A DNA stretch of 64,000 nt from Aggregatilinea lenta (GTDB taxonomy: Bacteria; Chloroflexota; Anaerolineae; Aggregatilineales; Aggregatilineaceae): NCBI RefSeq assembly GCF_003569045.1, contig NZ_BFCB01000003.1:2480001-2544000 (forward strand), in the 5' to 3' direction. Positions within the stretch are counted from its first letter, which is position 1. Each line of letters starts with the position of its first letter. Positions 55,223 to 63,840 of this stretch are shown one piece after another. A model generated the notes under the pieces. The model did not search any database and was not told where the DNA came from. It saw nothing but the letters and a program-made list of their open reading frames with translations. The translations under genes were made by a program, and so were the position numbers.

Positions 55223-55263
55223 AACAGGGACGCTGCCAAACCAGGAGCGTCCCTGTTGTTTTT
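55223..55263. terminator. Bidirectional terminator
   Basis: A perfect 12-bp stem (55223-55234 with 55246-55257), an 11-nt loop, and an A tract left and T tract right, between convergent genes. Confidence 0.88.
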
Positions 55264-55292
55264 GCGGAGATGGCCTGCCGCGTGGGGCAGAC

Positions 55293-55715
55293 TCAGCCAA
55301 GCTGGAGCAGCACGATCGCCAGCACGGCGGCCCCCACCATCTCGGCCAGTCCGATGCCGGTCGCGACGGCAATCGCCTGCGTGCCCGGCGCGCGGTCCAT
55401 GCCCTTGGGGCTGTAGTGTTCCCACGTCTCCGACCCCAGTAGCATGCTGATCGGCAGCGCGATGATCGTGCCCGCGAACAACAGCATCGGGCCGCTGTTG
55501 TCCTCGGTAAGGTAACGCGCGCTCAGGAAGAACAGCGCAAAGAACGCGGCGAACATCATGATGCCCAGTTGCAGCGGTTTGCGCGTGTCGTAGCGCAGCT
55601 CGGTGATGTAGGGGGCGTTGTCCAGGTACGGGATCGCCATCACGATCCAGGCCGCCAGGGCTAGCGTTGTTGTGATGGCGCTTCCAAAGACGCCTAACCA
55701 GGCGAATCCACTCAT
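55293..55715 (-). CDS. Four-helix membrane protein of unknown function
   Basis: A 140-residue protein from the ATG at 55715, preceded by GAGGA; an upstream ATG at 55799 is in frame but less likely. Four hydrophobic helices lie at about 8-28, 49-68, 77-95 and 115-138. A short conserved-looking loop with TRKPLQLGIM lies before helix 2. I do not recognise the family. It has its own terminator, and it faces away from the 55901 gene. Confidence 0.7.
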   Translation of the reverse strand: MSGFAWLGVFGSAITTTLALAAWIVMAIPYLDNAPYITELRYDTRKPLQLGIMMFAAFFALFFLSARYLTEDNSGPMLLFAGTIIALPISMLLGSETWEHYSPKGMDRAPGTQAIAVATGIGLAEMVGAAVLAIVLLQLG

Positions 55716-55900
55716 GAACGCTTTTCCTCGTGTGTAGGCCGTGTCGGGGTTGCGTGGAATTGCTGTCGTAAATACGCGCCAGCCCGTCGCTCGGTTCAAA
55801 ATTCACCTGCGACCCATGCCAAGCCTGGGTAGCCGCAGACGGGTCTTTGATGGTATGATTGACGGCAGATCGTTTTTGCCTTAGAGGAGTTTTTGAGTTC

Positions 55901-56311
55901 ATGGCAACGAACGCGACCACGTGGTTTTACCGCGAGCCGGAACACCGCGCGTATTTCATCGAAGAGCGGGTCAACCACACGTTTTGGAGCAACCGCATCA
56001 ACGACCTCTATCTCAACTGCACCAGCGAGACGTCGCCCTTCAAGATGGAAGGCGTTTGGAACGACCTGCCGCTGACGATGGAGTGGGTGCCGAACCAGTA
56101 TTTACGCCTGGCGATTGCCCCGGCGGAGACGACTACACCGCTAATCACCGGCGTCAAGGAGATCCTGGGTTTCGAGCCGTCCGTGTCGTATGCTGACGGC
56201 GGTCAGAGCGTGTACGAGTGGATCGTGACCGGCGCTGACGAGCGGCTGCAGGAGCTTCAGAGCAACACCAGCCGCTACCAGAACATCAAGCGCACCACCA
56301 AAAAGCAATAA
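55901..56311 (+). CDS. Small soluble hypothetical protein
   Basis: A 136-residue protein from the ATG at 55901, with AGAGGAG 11 nt upstream and an extended -10 TGGTATGAT at 55851-55859. It is rich in aromatics (WFYREPEHRAYFIEE, FWSNRINDLYLNC), acidic early and basic at the end (RTTKKQ). No known domain. The gene at 56355 follows after 43 bp and is probably cotranscribed. Confidence 0.7.
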   Translation: MATNATTWFYREPEHRAYFIEERVNHTFWSNRINDLYLNCTSETSPFKMEGVWNDLPLTMEWVPNQYLRLAIAPAETTTPLITGVKEILGFEPSVSYADGGQSVYEWIVTGADERLQELQSNTSRYQNIKRTTKKQ

Positions 56312-56354
56312 GCGCGGCGCTGCCGCATCCACCAAGCGAAGGGTTGGAGAGACC

Positions 56355-56948
56355 ATGAGTGATCAGCTGCCGTCACTGTCCTACGACGTCGAAAAAGATG
56401 TCCGGGCCTTGTCGGCGATGGCTTCAAACTTGACGCCCTACCTGTACGAAGACGAGTTGTACGGCTACTTGTCTGGCGATCTGCCCCGGTTGACGCTCGG
56501 CGGGCTGCTGCTGCGGCTGTACCGTTTGCGCCGCTTCGACCACAGCCTTCTCGGCCCGGAGCAGGAGACTCAGGTGCAGGACGCGGCGATCAACTTCGAC
56601 GCGGCGCGCTCCGAGTGGTCGGTGCATTACAAGACGAAACTGGCGGCGGAGCTGAAATCGCGCCTGGACGCGCTGGATCAGTATCTACGCGACTGCGCGG
56701 AACAGCCGCAGGGTTGCGCGGCGGATTATCCCATCCAGGCCGAAAAGCGCACCATGATCCAGCACCTGTACGACGAGTTGGCGGAACAGAACGACGTGCC
56801 GGACGAGCTTGAGGCTCGTCTCAAGCAGGTGGACAACCGTCTGCGGCGGCTGCTCAGCGGCGACGAATTCGTGTTCGACGTGCGGCTGAAGGACGTCTAT
56901 CCCCCCGACCAGTTCTGGTGGCTGTACGGGCACATCAACGGGCGCTAG
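56355..56948 (+). CDS. Soluble hypothetical protein, helical
   Basis: A 197-residue acidic protein, mostly helical, with no membrane segment or cofactor motif. Two Arg/Leu-rich helices (LGGLLLRLYRLRRF near 45-60; LKQVDNRLRRLLSGDEF near 155-172) surround the middle part. It has a proper GGAGAG-like ribosome site. It probably works with the small protein encoded 43 bp upstream. Family unknown. Confidence 0.7.
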   Translation: MSDQLPSLSYDVEKDVRALSAMASNLTPYLYEDELYGYLSGDLPRLTLGGLLLRLYRLRRFDHSLLGPEQETQVQDAAINFDAARSEWSVHYKTKLAAELKSRLDALDQYLRDCAEQPQGCAADYPIQAEKRTMIQHLYDELAEQNDVPDELEARLKQVDNRLRRLLSGDEFVFDVRLKDVYPPDQFWWLYGHINGR

Positions 56949-56971
56949 CGCGTTGAAGGACACAAAAAACG

Positions 56972-57006
56972 AGGGGCATATCGTCGGATCGATACGCCCC
57001 TTTTTG
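56972..57006. repeat. Palindromic element / bidirectional terminator, copy 2
   Basis: A 12-bp stem with one mismatch (56972-56983 with 56990-57001) between convergent genes, followed by TTTTT and preceded by an A tract. The core GGGGC-TATCG/CGATACGCCCC matches the palindrome at 49480-49507. Confidence 0.75.
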
Positions 57007-57043
57007 TTGTCTTGTATGGTGGGTGCTGCGATTGCGCGGGTGA

Positions 57044-57775
57044 TTACCAGCCGTGTTCCAGGCGCGTGATCAACCGCTCCGGCATTTCCAGGCGGCGCAT
57101 CTTTTCCTGCGTGACGCCGATGGGGTAGGGCACGCGGCGGTGCTCGAAGACTGCTTCCTGCATGGTGAGGATGCCATAAGCCGCATCGCTGTTTGAGTCG
57201 CGCGGCTGGCCCACGCTGCCGGGATTGATGATCAGCCGGTGGCCGTTGAGGGGTCGTCCTTCGCGGTAGATGGGCTGGATCGCGTCCGTGTCGCCCCGGT
57301 CGTCGGCCAACTGGAACAGGATCGGCGTGTGCGTATGCCCCACGAGGCAGTATGGTGTCTCAAAGTGGGGGAAGTTCAGCGCGGCGATCAACGGATCAAG
57401 GATATATTCCCAGACCGGCTCGCGCGGGCTGCCATGCGCCAACGTGTAATTGCCCAGCACGAACGTCGTTGGCAGCGCGGCGAGGTAGGCCGTATTTTCC
57501 GGCGTGAGCGTATCGCGGGTCCACTGGACGGCGCGGCGTGCGTCGGCGTTAAAGGTGCGGATATCCAGACGCCCCAGCGCGGCCCAGTCGTGATTGCCTG
57601 CCAGGCACAAATGCGGCAGTGTGCGCAGCAGCTCGCAGCATTCGTTCGGATCAGGCCCGTAACCGACGACATCACCCAAACACCATACATAGTCCCAGTC
57701 GCCCTGTGCATCGGCCAGGACGGCTTCAAATGCTGCCAAATTAGCATGAATATCGGAAATAACGAGAATCCGCAT
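57044..57775 (-). CDS. Calcineurin-type metallophosphoesterase (YfcE/MJ0936-like)
   Basis: A 243-residue enzyme from the ATG at 57775, which has GAAGGA 7 nt upstream. The two-metal site is complete: SDIHANL (Asp and His), GDVVGYGPDP (Asp), AGNHDWA (Asn, His), a later His in LAHGSPRE, and GHTHTP at about 145. This subgroup comprises phosphodiesterases, some acting on cyclic nucleotides or nucleotide second messengers, others on phosphoproteins. The cyclase pair in the window makes cyclic-nucleotide turnover a fair but untested idea. Confidence 0.9.
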   Translation of the reverse strand: MRILVISDIHANLAAFEAVLADAQGDWDYVWCLGDVVGYGPDPNECCELLRTLPHLCLAGNHDWAALGRLDIRTFNADARRAVQWTRDTLTPENTAYLAALPTTFVLGNYTLAHGSPREPVWEYILDPLIAALNFPHFETPYCLVGHTHTPILFQLADDRGDTDAIQPIYREGRPLNGHRLIINPGSVGQPRDSNSDAAYGILTMQEAVFEHRRVPYPIGVTQEKMRRLEMPERLITRLEHGW

Positions 57776-57881
57776 CGTTTGGTCCTTCAACGCCTGTAGT
57801 GACTGGCGGAAATGATAGCATGAATTATCGGGGGCGGCGAATGCAAAACAAAATTAAGTCTTCCGCTAACGACCTCACGCG

Positions 57882-57926
57882 CCGGTGTTGTTTCCCTCCT
57901 GCCAAAGAGTATAATCTCAACACCGG
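57882..57926 (+). promoter_or_regulatory. tsaE promoter enclosed by a 9-bp inverted repeat
   Basis: A perfect TATAAT (57910-57915) with a TTGTTT (57888-57893) 16 bp upstream points to tsaE. Perfect inverted arms of 9 bp, 57882-57890 and 57918-57926, enclose the core promoter: the left arm overlaps the -35 and the right arm the start site. This is the layout of a repressor operator. The rest of the 249-bp gap (57776-58024) shows no gene. Confidence 0.65.
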
Positions 57927-58024
57927 AGCCTGTGTATACCGACGTGTGCGGGCTGCGGTTATTGCCAACGAAAACGACCATCGATCACATCGATCGCAAC
58001 GGTTGACAGAAGAGAGGCGCTCGT

Positions 58025-58522
58025 TTGTCCGTTCCTGCATCCATTACACTTGAGATCGAGTCTCTCAACGTTGAAGAAACAGAAGCGCTCGGCGCGGCGC
58101 TCGGCGCGCAGCTCGACCCCGGCGACGTCGTCTGCCTGGAAGGCGACCTCGGCGCGGGCAAAACTGCGTTGGTGCGCGGCGTTGGGCGGGGGTGGGGCGT
58201 GTTGGAGCGGGTCACCAGCCCGACCTTTACGCTGGTCCACGAGCACCGCCGGACGCAGGACGACCGCGTGCTCTATCATGTGGACTGCTACCGCCTGGAG
58301 CGCGCCGCCGATGCGTGGTCGCTCGGCCTGGAGGAAATGCTGCACAGCACGGACAACGTCGTGCTGGAGTGGCCGGAGCGCGTTGCGGAGATGCTGCCGG
58401 ACGGGCGGCTGTGGATCGAGTTCGAGATCGGCGACGATACGCGCCGCACGCTGCGCGTCAGCGCGAGCGAGGATCGGTACGCACACTTGATCGAGGCGCT
58501 GCGCTCGCGTGTCGCTGGATGA
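58025..58522 (+). CDS. tsaE: tRNA threonylcarbamoyladenosine biosynthesis ATPase TsaE
   Basis: A 165-residue P-loop protein starting at TTG 58025, with GAGAGG upstream. Walker A is [14 protein letters not shown] (about 40-53); [19 protein letters not shown] and LEWPERV are the family signatures. It turns over the TsaB-TsaD complex that puts threonylcarbamoyl on A37 of ANN-decoding tRNAs. tsaB follows after 64 bp. tsaD and tsaC are not in the window. Confidence 0.95.
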   Translation: MSVPASITLEIESLNVEETEALGAALGAQLDPGDVVCLEGDLGAGKTALVRGVGRGWGVLERVTSPTFTLVHEHRRTQDDRVLYHVDCYRLERAADAWSLGLEEMLHSTDNVVLEWPERVAEMLPDGRLWIEFEIGDDTRRTLRVSASEDRYAHLIEALRSRVAG

Positions 58523-58586
58523 CGCATAGCGGCGAAAGAATAAAATAAGCTTAGGCAATTCAAAGCCGGGGAAAAAGGAAGCACGC

Positions 58587-59255
58587 GTGTTACTTGCGAT
58601 TGATACGTCGAGCCAGGTGATGAGTCTGGCGCTGCACGATGGGCGGCAGATCGTCTACGAGGCGACCTGGCGCACGCATAACAACCACACCACCGAACTC
58701 ACGCCGACCATCGAGGACGCCTTCCAGCGCGCGGGCATCGCTGCATCGGACCTGACCGCCGTCGCCGTTGCGCAGGGACCTGGCTCGTTTACCGGCTTGC
58801 GCATCGGGCTGGGCGTTGCCAAGGGATTGGCCGAGGCGCAGTCGCTGCCGCTGGTGGCGGTTCCGTCGCTGGACATCGTCGCGGCGGCGGTTCCGCCTGG
58901 CAATGCGGCGCTGGTGACGGCGATCCAGGCCGGGCGCGGGCGCGTCTGCGCCCAGCGTTACCGCTGCGTGCGCGACATGTGGACGCCGGACGGTGACGCG
59001 GAGATCACCACGTGGCTGGTGCTGGTTGAGGCCGTCGAGCGCGACACGCTGTTCGCGGGCGAGATCGACGACGCCGGGTACAGGCTCCTCAATGAGACGG
59101 GCCGCCCGACGAGAATCGTTCCCGGCGCATTCGCGCTGCGCCGCGCCGGCTTCCTGGCCGAGCTGGCCTGGGCGCGCGTCAATGCGGGCGACATGGACGA
59201 TCCCGCGACGGTCACGCCGATCTACCTGAACCAACCCGGGGCGCCGCGATCATGA
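58587..59255 (+). CDS. tsaB: tRNA threonylcarbamoyladenosine biosynthesis protein TsaB
   Basis: A 222-residue ASKHA-fold protein starting at GTG 58587, with AAAGGAAG upstream. It starts MLLAIDTSSQVMSLAL and has the family's GPGSFTGLRIGLGVAKGLA motif (about 71-89). It is the non-catalytic partner that holds TsaD and TsaE. Its stop overlaps rimI by ATGA. The C-terminal third is more divergent, as usual. Confidence 0.95.
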   Translation: MLLAIDTSSQVMSLALHDGRQIVYEATWRTHNNHTTELTPTIEDAFQRAGIAASDLTAVAVAQGPGSFTGLRIGLGVAKGLAEAQSLPLVAVPSLDIVAAAVPPGNAALVTAIQAGRGRVCAQRYRCVRDMWTPDGDAEITTWLVLVEAVERDTLFAGEIDDAGYRLLNETGRPTRIVPGAFALRRAGFLAELAWARVNAGDMDDPATVTPIYLNQPGAPRS

Positions 59256-59878
59256 GCGGCAGTCCTTTTACCCTGCGCCATATGGGCCTGGAGGATATCC
59301 CGCAGGTGGTGGATATCGACCGCGCGTCGTTTTCGTCGCCCTGGCCGTCACGCACCTATGAATTCGAGATCACCAACCGTGACGCGTCGCACTTCTGCGT
59401 GATCGAAGTGGCCGATCATCTCGACAAGCCGCGTATGGTCCGCTCGCTGTTCCAGCGTTTCTGGACGCCCAAAGCCGTGCCCCTGATCGCGGGCTACGGT
59501 GGCTGCTGGCTGATCGCGGGCGAGGCGCATATCAGCACGATCGCAGTACACCCGCAATTTCGCGGCCTGGGCCTGGGTGAGCTGTTGCTGTCGGGCATGC
59601 TCAAGCGCTCGATGAATCTCAAAGGGCAGTATTCGGTGCTGGAAGTGCGGGTCAGCAACCTGCCGGCGCAGCAGTTGTATCACAAGTACGAGTACGAAAT
59701 CGTGGGACGCCGCCGGGGCTACTACCGGGACGACGGCGAGGATGCCCTGCTGATGGAAGCGCGTCCGCTCGATGCTGGCTACTGCGAACGGCTGGACGAA
59801 CACATGAAGACGCTGCGCCAGCGCGTGGAGTTTGAGGATCGGTTCACGGCGGTCAATATTACTGCCGAGGAGGAGTAA
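59252..59878 (+). CDS. rimI: Ribosomal-protein-alanine N-acetyltransferase RimI, enlarged
   Basis: A 208-residue GNAT acetyltransferase, longer than the usual 145-160. The fold signature is seen in DRASFSSPWP (about 25-34), the CoA loop HPQFRGLGLGELLLSG (about 99-114) and VRVSNLPAQQLYHKYEYEIVGRR near 131. An insert of about 25 residues (near 57-82) after the second strand explains much of the extra length. Overlap with tsaB by ATGA follows the common tsaE-tsaB-rimI order. Natural targets are ribosomal protein N-termini (S18 in E. coli), although the substrate here is not certain. Confidence 0.9.
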   Translation: MSGSPFTLRHMGLEDIPQVVDIDRASFSSPWPSRTYEFEITNRDASHFCVIEVADHLDKPRMVRSLFQRFWTPKAVPLIAGYGGCWLIAGEAHISTIAVHPQFRGLGLGELLLSGMLKRSMNLKGQYSVLEVRVSNLPAQQLYHKYEYEIVGRRRGYYRDDGEDALLMEARPLDAGYCERLDEHMKTLRQRVEFEDRFTAVNITAEEE

Positions 59879-59885
59879 GCGAACG

Positions 59886-60533
59886 ATGGCGGACAGGTTG
59901 AGCGTGGAGGAACGGCGTCACGCGCTGGAAGCGGTCGCGGATGAAATCAAGGGCTGCACGCTGTGCCCACTGCATACCTCGCGCACGCACGCCGTGCCGG
60001 GTGCGGGCCGCGTCGATGCTGAAATCATGTTCATCGGCGAAGGCCCTGGTTACCACGAAGACCAGCAGGGCCTGCCGTTCGTGGGCGCGTCGGGCCAGTA
60101 CCTGAACGAGCTGCTGCACATGATCGGCCTCAAGCGTGAGGACGTTTATATCACGAACGTGGTCAAGTGCCGCCCGCCCAACAACCGCGATCCGCTGCCC
60201 AATGAGCTGGATACCTGCATCCCGACCTATTTGCAGCGCCAGGTCGAGATCATCCAGCCCAAGCTGATCGCCACCCTGGGACGGTTCAGCATGGCGCTGT
60301 TCTTCCCCGGCGGGCGCATCACCAAGATTCACGGTCAGCCCCGGCGCGGCAACGGGCGCATCTATTACCCGCTGTTTCACCCGGCGGCAGTGCTGCGCAA
60401 CCCGAACCTGCGTCCCATGATGGAAGAGGACTTCCGTCGGATGCTGGTGCTGGCGCAGGAGATGGCTTCTGCCGATGCATCCCAGCCGGACGATGAGCCA
60501 CCGCCTCCCCCACGCCAGCTCTCGCTGTTCTGA
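59886..60533 (+). CDS. Family 4 uracil-DNA glycosylase
   Basis: A 215-residue iron-sulfur UDG from the ATG at 59886, with GAGGAGGAG lying in the end of rimI. Four Cys ligands fit GCTLCPLH (two Cys, about 19-22), VVKCRPPNN (about 98) and DTCIPTY (about 113). The active-site motif is GEGPGYHEDQQGLPFVG (about 53-69), and HPAAVLRNP lies near 162. It removes uracil made by cytosine deamination, typical of thermophiles and many other bacteria. The C-terminal tail is Pro-rich. It is read through from the tsaE-tsaB-rimI operon. Confidence 0.94.
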   Translation: MADRLSVEERRHALEAVADEIKGCTLCPLHTSRTHAVPGAGRVDAEIMFIGEGPGYHEDQQGLPFVGASGQYLNELLHMIGLKREDVYITNVVKCRPPNNRDPLPNELDTCIPTYLQRQVEIIQPKLIATLGRFSMALFFPGGRITKIHGQPRRGNGRIYYPLFHPAAVLRNPNLRPMMEEDFRRMLVLAQEMASADASQPDDEPPPPPRQLSLF

Positions 60534-60697
60534 GGCAGGATAGGCGATTGTTCGTTCATGCGTTATGCTAAGCGCCGGGAGTTGGACCCGGCGCTGGTTT
60601 GTCCGGCGTTGGCGTGGTGCGCTATACTGGCTCGCCAGCCCAGCCGAGCGCGAATGTGGCATGGCCGCACAACACGTGCAGAAAGTTTCATAAGGTT

Positions 60698-61708
60698 ATG
60701 ACCGATTATTTCCCCGTCATGATTGCCGGGTTCGCAGCGGTCGTGGGGATTACGCCCATCACACGGCGCCTGGCGTTCCGCTATGGCGTACTGGATCAGC
60801 CGAGCGCGCGCAAGGTGCACCAGTCGCCAACGCCGCTGATGGGTGGTCTGGCAATTTACGCGGCGCTGGTCCTGGCGCTGTTGTTTTTCAGCCCACCGTT
60901 TTACATTGTCGAGTTCGGCGCGATTATGGCCGGGGCGACGTGGCTGGTGCTGCTCGGCTTTGTGGACGATCGAAACGGGATGCGGCCCTGGATCAAGATG
61001 GCGGGGCAGGTGTTGGCGGGCGTTGTGTTGGTGCTGGCCGGGATTCAGATTCACGCGTTTAGCAGCGATGTGCTCAACGTCGGACTGACGCTGTTTTGGA
61101 TCGTGGGCATCACCAACGCTATGAATTTCCAGGACAACATGGACGGCCTCGCGGCGGGTATCACGGCCATCGCCTCCGCCTTCTTCTTTGTGATGGCCGT
61201 GCGCGAACAACTGACCCTGGTCAGCAGCCTTGCCGCGGCGCTGGCGGGCGCGTCGGTCGGCTTCCTGATCTACAACTTCAGTCCGGCCTCGACCTTCATG
61301 GGTGACATGGGCAGCATGGTGCTCGGCTTTCTGCTGGCCGTACTGGCGATTAAACTCGACTTCAGCGCTACGCCCGACCTGCAGGTGGTGACTTCCGCCG
61401 TGCCGGTCGTGGTGCTGGGCTTCCCCATCTTCGACATGGTTCTGGTGGTGTTCACACGGCTGCGCGAGAGGCGTTCCCCGATGCAGGGCGGCAAGGATCA
61501 CACGTCGCACCGGCTGGTAACGCTCGGTATCAGCCAGCGGACCGCCGTACTGGTGCTCTACGGCGTGTGCATCGTGTTCGGCAGCATCGCGGTGCAGTTG
61601 TCGCAGGCGACCGTCGACGAAGGGCTGCGGATCGGCGCAGCGCTGGTGCTGACGCTGGTCGTGGCCTTTATCTTCCTGGAATGGACGTATATCCGCAGCA
61701 AGCGGTAA
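60698..61708 (+). CDS. Undecaprenyl-phosphate sugar-1-phosphate transferase (WecA/TagO/MraY family)
   Basis: A 336-residue polytopic enzyme with about ten helices, from the ATG at 60698. Signatures are KVHQSPTPLMGGLAIY, the Asp-rich NFQDNMDGLAAG (about 144-155), ASTFMGDMGSMVLGF, and DHTSHRLV near 266. This places it with WecA/TagO, which start polymer synthesis by moving GlcNAc-1-P or related sugar-P to undecaprenyl phosphate. It begins a surface-polymer gene run with the epimerase, GT4 and AsnB genes downstream. MraY itself is less likely, as no mur genes are near. Confidence 0.92.
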   Translation: MTDYFPVMIAGFAAVVGITPITRRLAFRYGVLDQPSARKVHQSPTPLMGGLAIYAALVLALLFFSPPFYIVEFGAIMAGATWLVLLGFVDDRNGMRPWIKMAGQVLAGVVLVLAGIQIHAFSSDVLNVGLTLFWIVGITNAMNFQDNMDGLAAGITAIASAFFFVMAVREQLTLVSSLAAALAGASVGFLIYNFSPASTFMGDMGSMVLGFLLAVLAIKLDFSATPDLQVVTSAVPVVVLGFPIFDMVLVVFTRLRERRSPMQGGKDHTSHRLVTLGISQRTAVLVLYGVCIVFGSIAVQLSQATVDEGLRIGAALVLTLVVAFIFLEWTYIRSKR

Positions 61709-61743
61709 CCGTGCTGTGGGGCGAGCGAAAGCGGAGTGGATCT

Positions 61744-62694
61744 ATGACTGACGCGAAGACGTATCTGGTGACGGGTGGGGCGGGGTTCATCGGCTCGCAC
61801 GTAGTGGAGGCCCTGGTCAAGGCGGGCAACCACGTGAAGGTGGTCGATAACTTCTCGACCGGCAAGCGCAACAACCTCGACGGCGTGCGCGACCGCATCG
61901 AGCTGCTGGAGTTCAGCATCACCGACCGTGACAAGCTCAACAAGGCGATGCAAGGCGTCGATTATGTGTTCCACATCGCGGCGCTGGCCTCGGTTCCGCG
62001 CTCCGTGGACGACCCGATCGGCAGCAACGACAACAACGTCACCGGCACGCTGAACCTGCTGCTTGCCGCGCGCGATGCGGGCGTTAGGCGTGTGGTCTAT
62101 TCCGGCTCGTCCTCGGCCTATGGTGACTCGGACGTCGAGTATAAGACCGAAGACCTGCTCCCGCGTCCCCTGTCACCCTACGCGGTGGCGAAGCTGGCCG
62201 CCGAACACTACTGCCAGGCTTTCAGCAACGTCTATGGGCTGGAAACGGTCACCGTACGCTACTTCAACGTCTTCGGCCCACGCCAGGACCCGCTGTCGGC
62301 CTACGCTGCTGTGATCCCCAAGTTCATCACCCTGATGCTGAAGGGCGAAGCGCCCAAGATCGAGGGCGACGGCTTGCAGTCGCGCGACTTTACCTATATC
62401 GACAACGTGGTACACGGCAATCTGCTGGCCTGCCATACGCCGGGCGTCACTGGCGAAACGTTCAACATTGCGGTCGGCGGCAACATCAACCTGCTGGACA
62501 TGGTGTCTGAGCTGAACCACCTGTTGGGTACGCACATCGAACCGGAATTCGTCGCGCCGCGTCCTGGTGACGTGAAGCATTCGCGCGCCGCCATCGACAA
62601 GGCAGGACGTATGCTCGGCTACGAGCCGGTGGTGTCGTTTGAGGATGGATTGGCGCGTACCCTGGCGTGGTACAAGACCGCCATGCCCGTATAA
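61744..62694 (+). CDS. NAD-dependent nucleotide-sugar epimerase (UDP-GlcNAc/Glc 4-epimerase-like)
   Basis: A 316-residue extended SDR protein from the ATG at 61744, with GGAG 7 nt upstream. The dinucleotide motif is GGAGFIGSHVVEAL (about 11-24), the catalytic Ser/Tyr/Lys set is in YSGSSSAYGDS and SPYAVAKLAAEHY, and RYFNVFGPRQDP is the sugar-binding region. It resembles WbpP/Gne-type epimerases of polysaccharide loci. GalE proper is an alternative; the exact sugar cannot be read. Confidence 0.92.
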   Translation: MTDAKTYLVTGGAGFIGSHVVEALVKAGNHVKVVDNFSTGKRNNLDGVRDRIELLEFSITDRDKLNKAMQGVDYVFHIAALASVPRSVDDPIGSNDNNVTGTLNLLLAARDAGVRRVVYSGSSSAYGDSDVEYKTEDLLPRPLSPYAVAKLAAEHYCQAFSNVYGLETVTVRYFNVFGPRQDPLSAYAAVIPKFITLMLKGEAPKIEGDGLQSRDFTYIDNVVHGNLLACHTPGVTGETFNIAVGGNINLLDMVSELNHLLGTHIEPEFVAPRPGDVKHSRAAIDKAGRMLGYEPVVSFEDGLARTLAWYKTAMPV

Positions 62695-62706
62695 GCTCTG
62701 CTTCGC

Positions 62707-63840
62707 ATGCCTGCCAACCGTATCGTTCATCTCTCCAAGATGACCGGCGTGTCCGGGTCAGAAGGACATCTGCTGGTGCTGCTGCGCGGCTTGCGCGCGC
62801 GGGGGCTGGACGTCCGTTTGTGGATTCTGATCGAGCCGGGCAAACCGCTGGACGCCTATGCCGCACAGCTTGAGGCGGCGGGGGTGCCGGTCGAGCAGAT
62901 TCTCATCCGCCGCGATCTCGACCCGGCCCTGTGGCGCGATCTACTCGCACGGCTGCATGCCATTCAGCCGGACGTGGTGCACACACACCTGTTCCACGCC
63001 GATCTGTACGGCACGCTGGCGGCGCGGCGCGCAGGTGTGCCCTACGTGATCAGCTCCCGCCATAACGACGACAAGTTCCGCCGTCGCACCCCGATTCGTC
63101 TGTTACTGCACACGCTGTGGCGGCGCACGGACGCCGGGATCGCCATCTCAGACGCGATCCGGCGCTTTTCGATTGAGGTCGAAGGCGCGCGCCCGGACCA
63201 GATCCGCACGATCCATTACGGCCTGAACCCTGCCAGCATCGACGCGCCCGCCGGGATGCGCACGCAGCTCAGCGAGCAGATCGGCGCACCGCCCGATGCG
63301 CTGTTGGTCGGCTCGGTCTGCCGCCTGATCGAGCAGAAGGGCCTCATGGACGGGCTGCGCGGGTTTGCGCAGGTCGCACGCGACGTGCCGGAAGCACATT
63401 ACGTGCTGGCGGGCGACGGTCCGCTGCGCGGCGCGCTGGAAGCGGAAGCAATTCAGCTGGGTGTGGCCGATCGCGTGCATTTCCTCGGCTGGCGCGACGA
63501 TGCCCGCGCCGTGATGAGCGCGCTCGATCTGCTGTTGGCCCCGTCGCTATGGGAAGGGTTCGGACTGGTGTTTCTGGAAGCGATGGCGCTGGGTGTACCG
63601 ATCTTGAGTACGTGCGTCAGCGCTATTCCCGAAGTAGTAATCGACGGTGAAACGGGCTGGCTCGTGCCGCCGCATGACGCGGACGCCGTGGCCGTAGCCT
63701 TGCGCGAGGCGCTGGTACACCCTCCGCTGCTGATGGCGCGCGGGCGCGCCGGACGCCAACGTCTGGAGACGCACTTCACGGTCGAGCGCATGGTCGATCA
63801 AACGGTTGAGGTCTATCGCAGCCTGGGAGAAACGCGCTGA
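62707..63840 (+). CDS. Family 4 glycosyltransferase
   Basis: A 377-residue GT-B enzyme. The N-terminal domain holds VSGSEGHLLVLLRGL and THLFHADLYGTLAARRAGVP; the C-terminal donor domain has GSVCRLIEQKGL (about 200) and the EGFGLVFLEAMALGVPIL motif (about 280) with the catalytic EX7E pattern. It adds a sugar from a nucleotide donor to a growing lipid-linked chain. It starts 12 bp after the epimerase, and its stop overlaps the asnB start (TGATG). Confidence 0.93.
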   Translation: MPANRIVHLSKMTGVSGSEGHLLVLLRGLRARGLDVRLWILIEPGKPLDAYAAQLEAAGVPVEQILIRRDLDPALWRDLLARLHAIQPDVVHTHLFHADLYGTLAARRAGVPYVISSRHNDDKFRRRTPIRLLLHTLWRRTDAGIAISDAIRRFSIEVEGARPDQIRTIHYGLNPASIDAPAGMRTQLSEQIGAPPDALLVGSVCRLIEQKGLMDGLRGFAQVARDVPEAHYVLAGDGPLRGALEAEAIQLGVADRVHFLGWRDDARAVMSALDLLLAPSLWEGFGLVFLEAMALGVPILSTCVSAIPEVVIDGETGWLVPPHDADAVAVALREALVHPPLLMARGRAGRQRLETHFTVERMVDQTVEVYRSLGETR

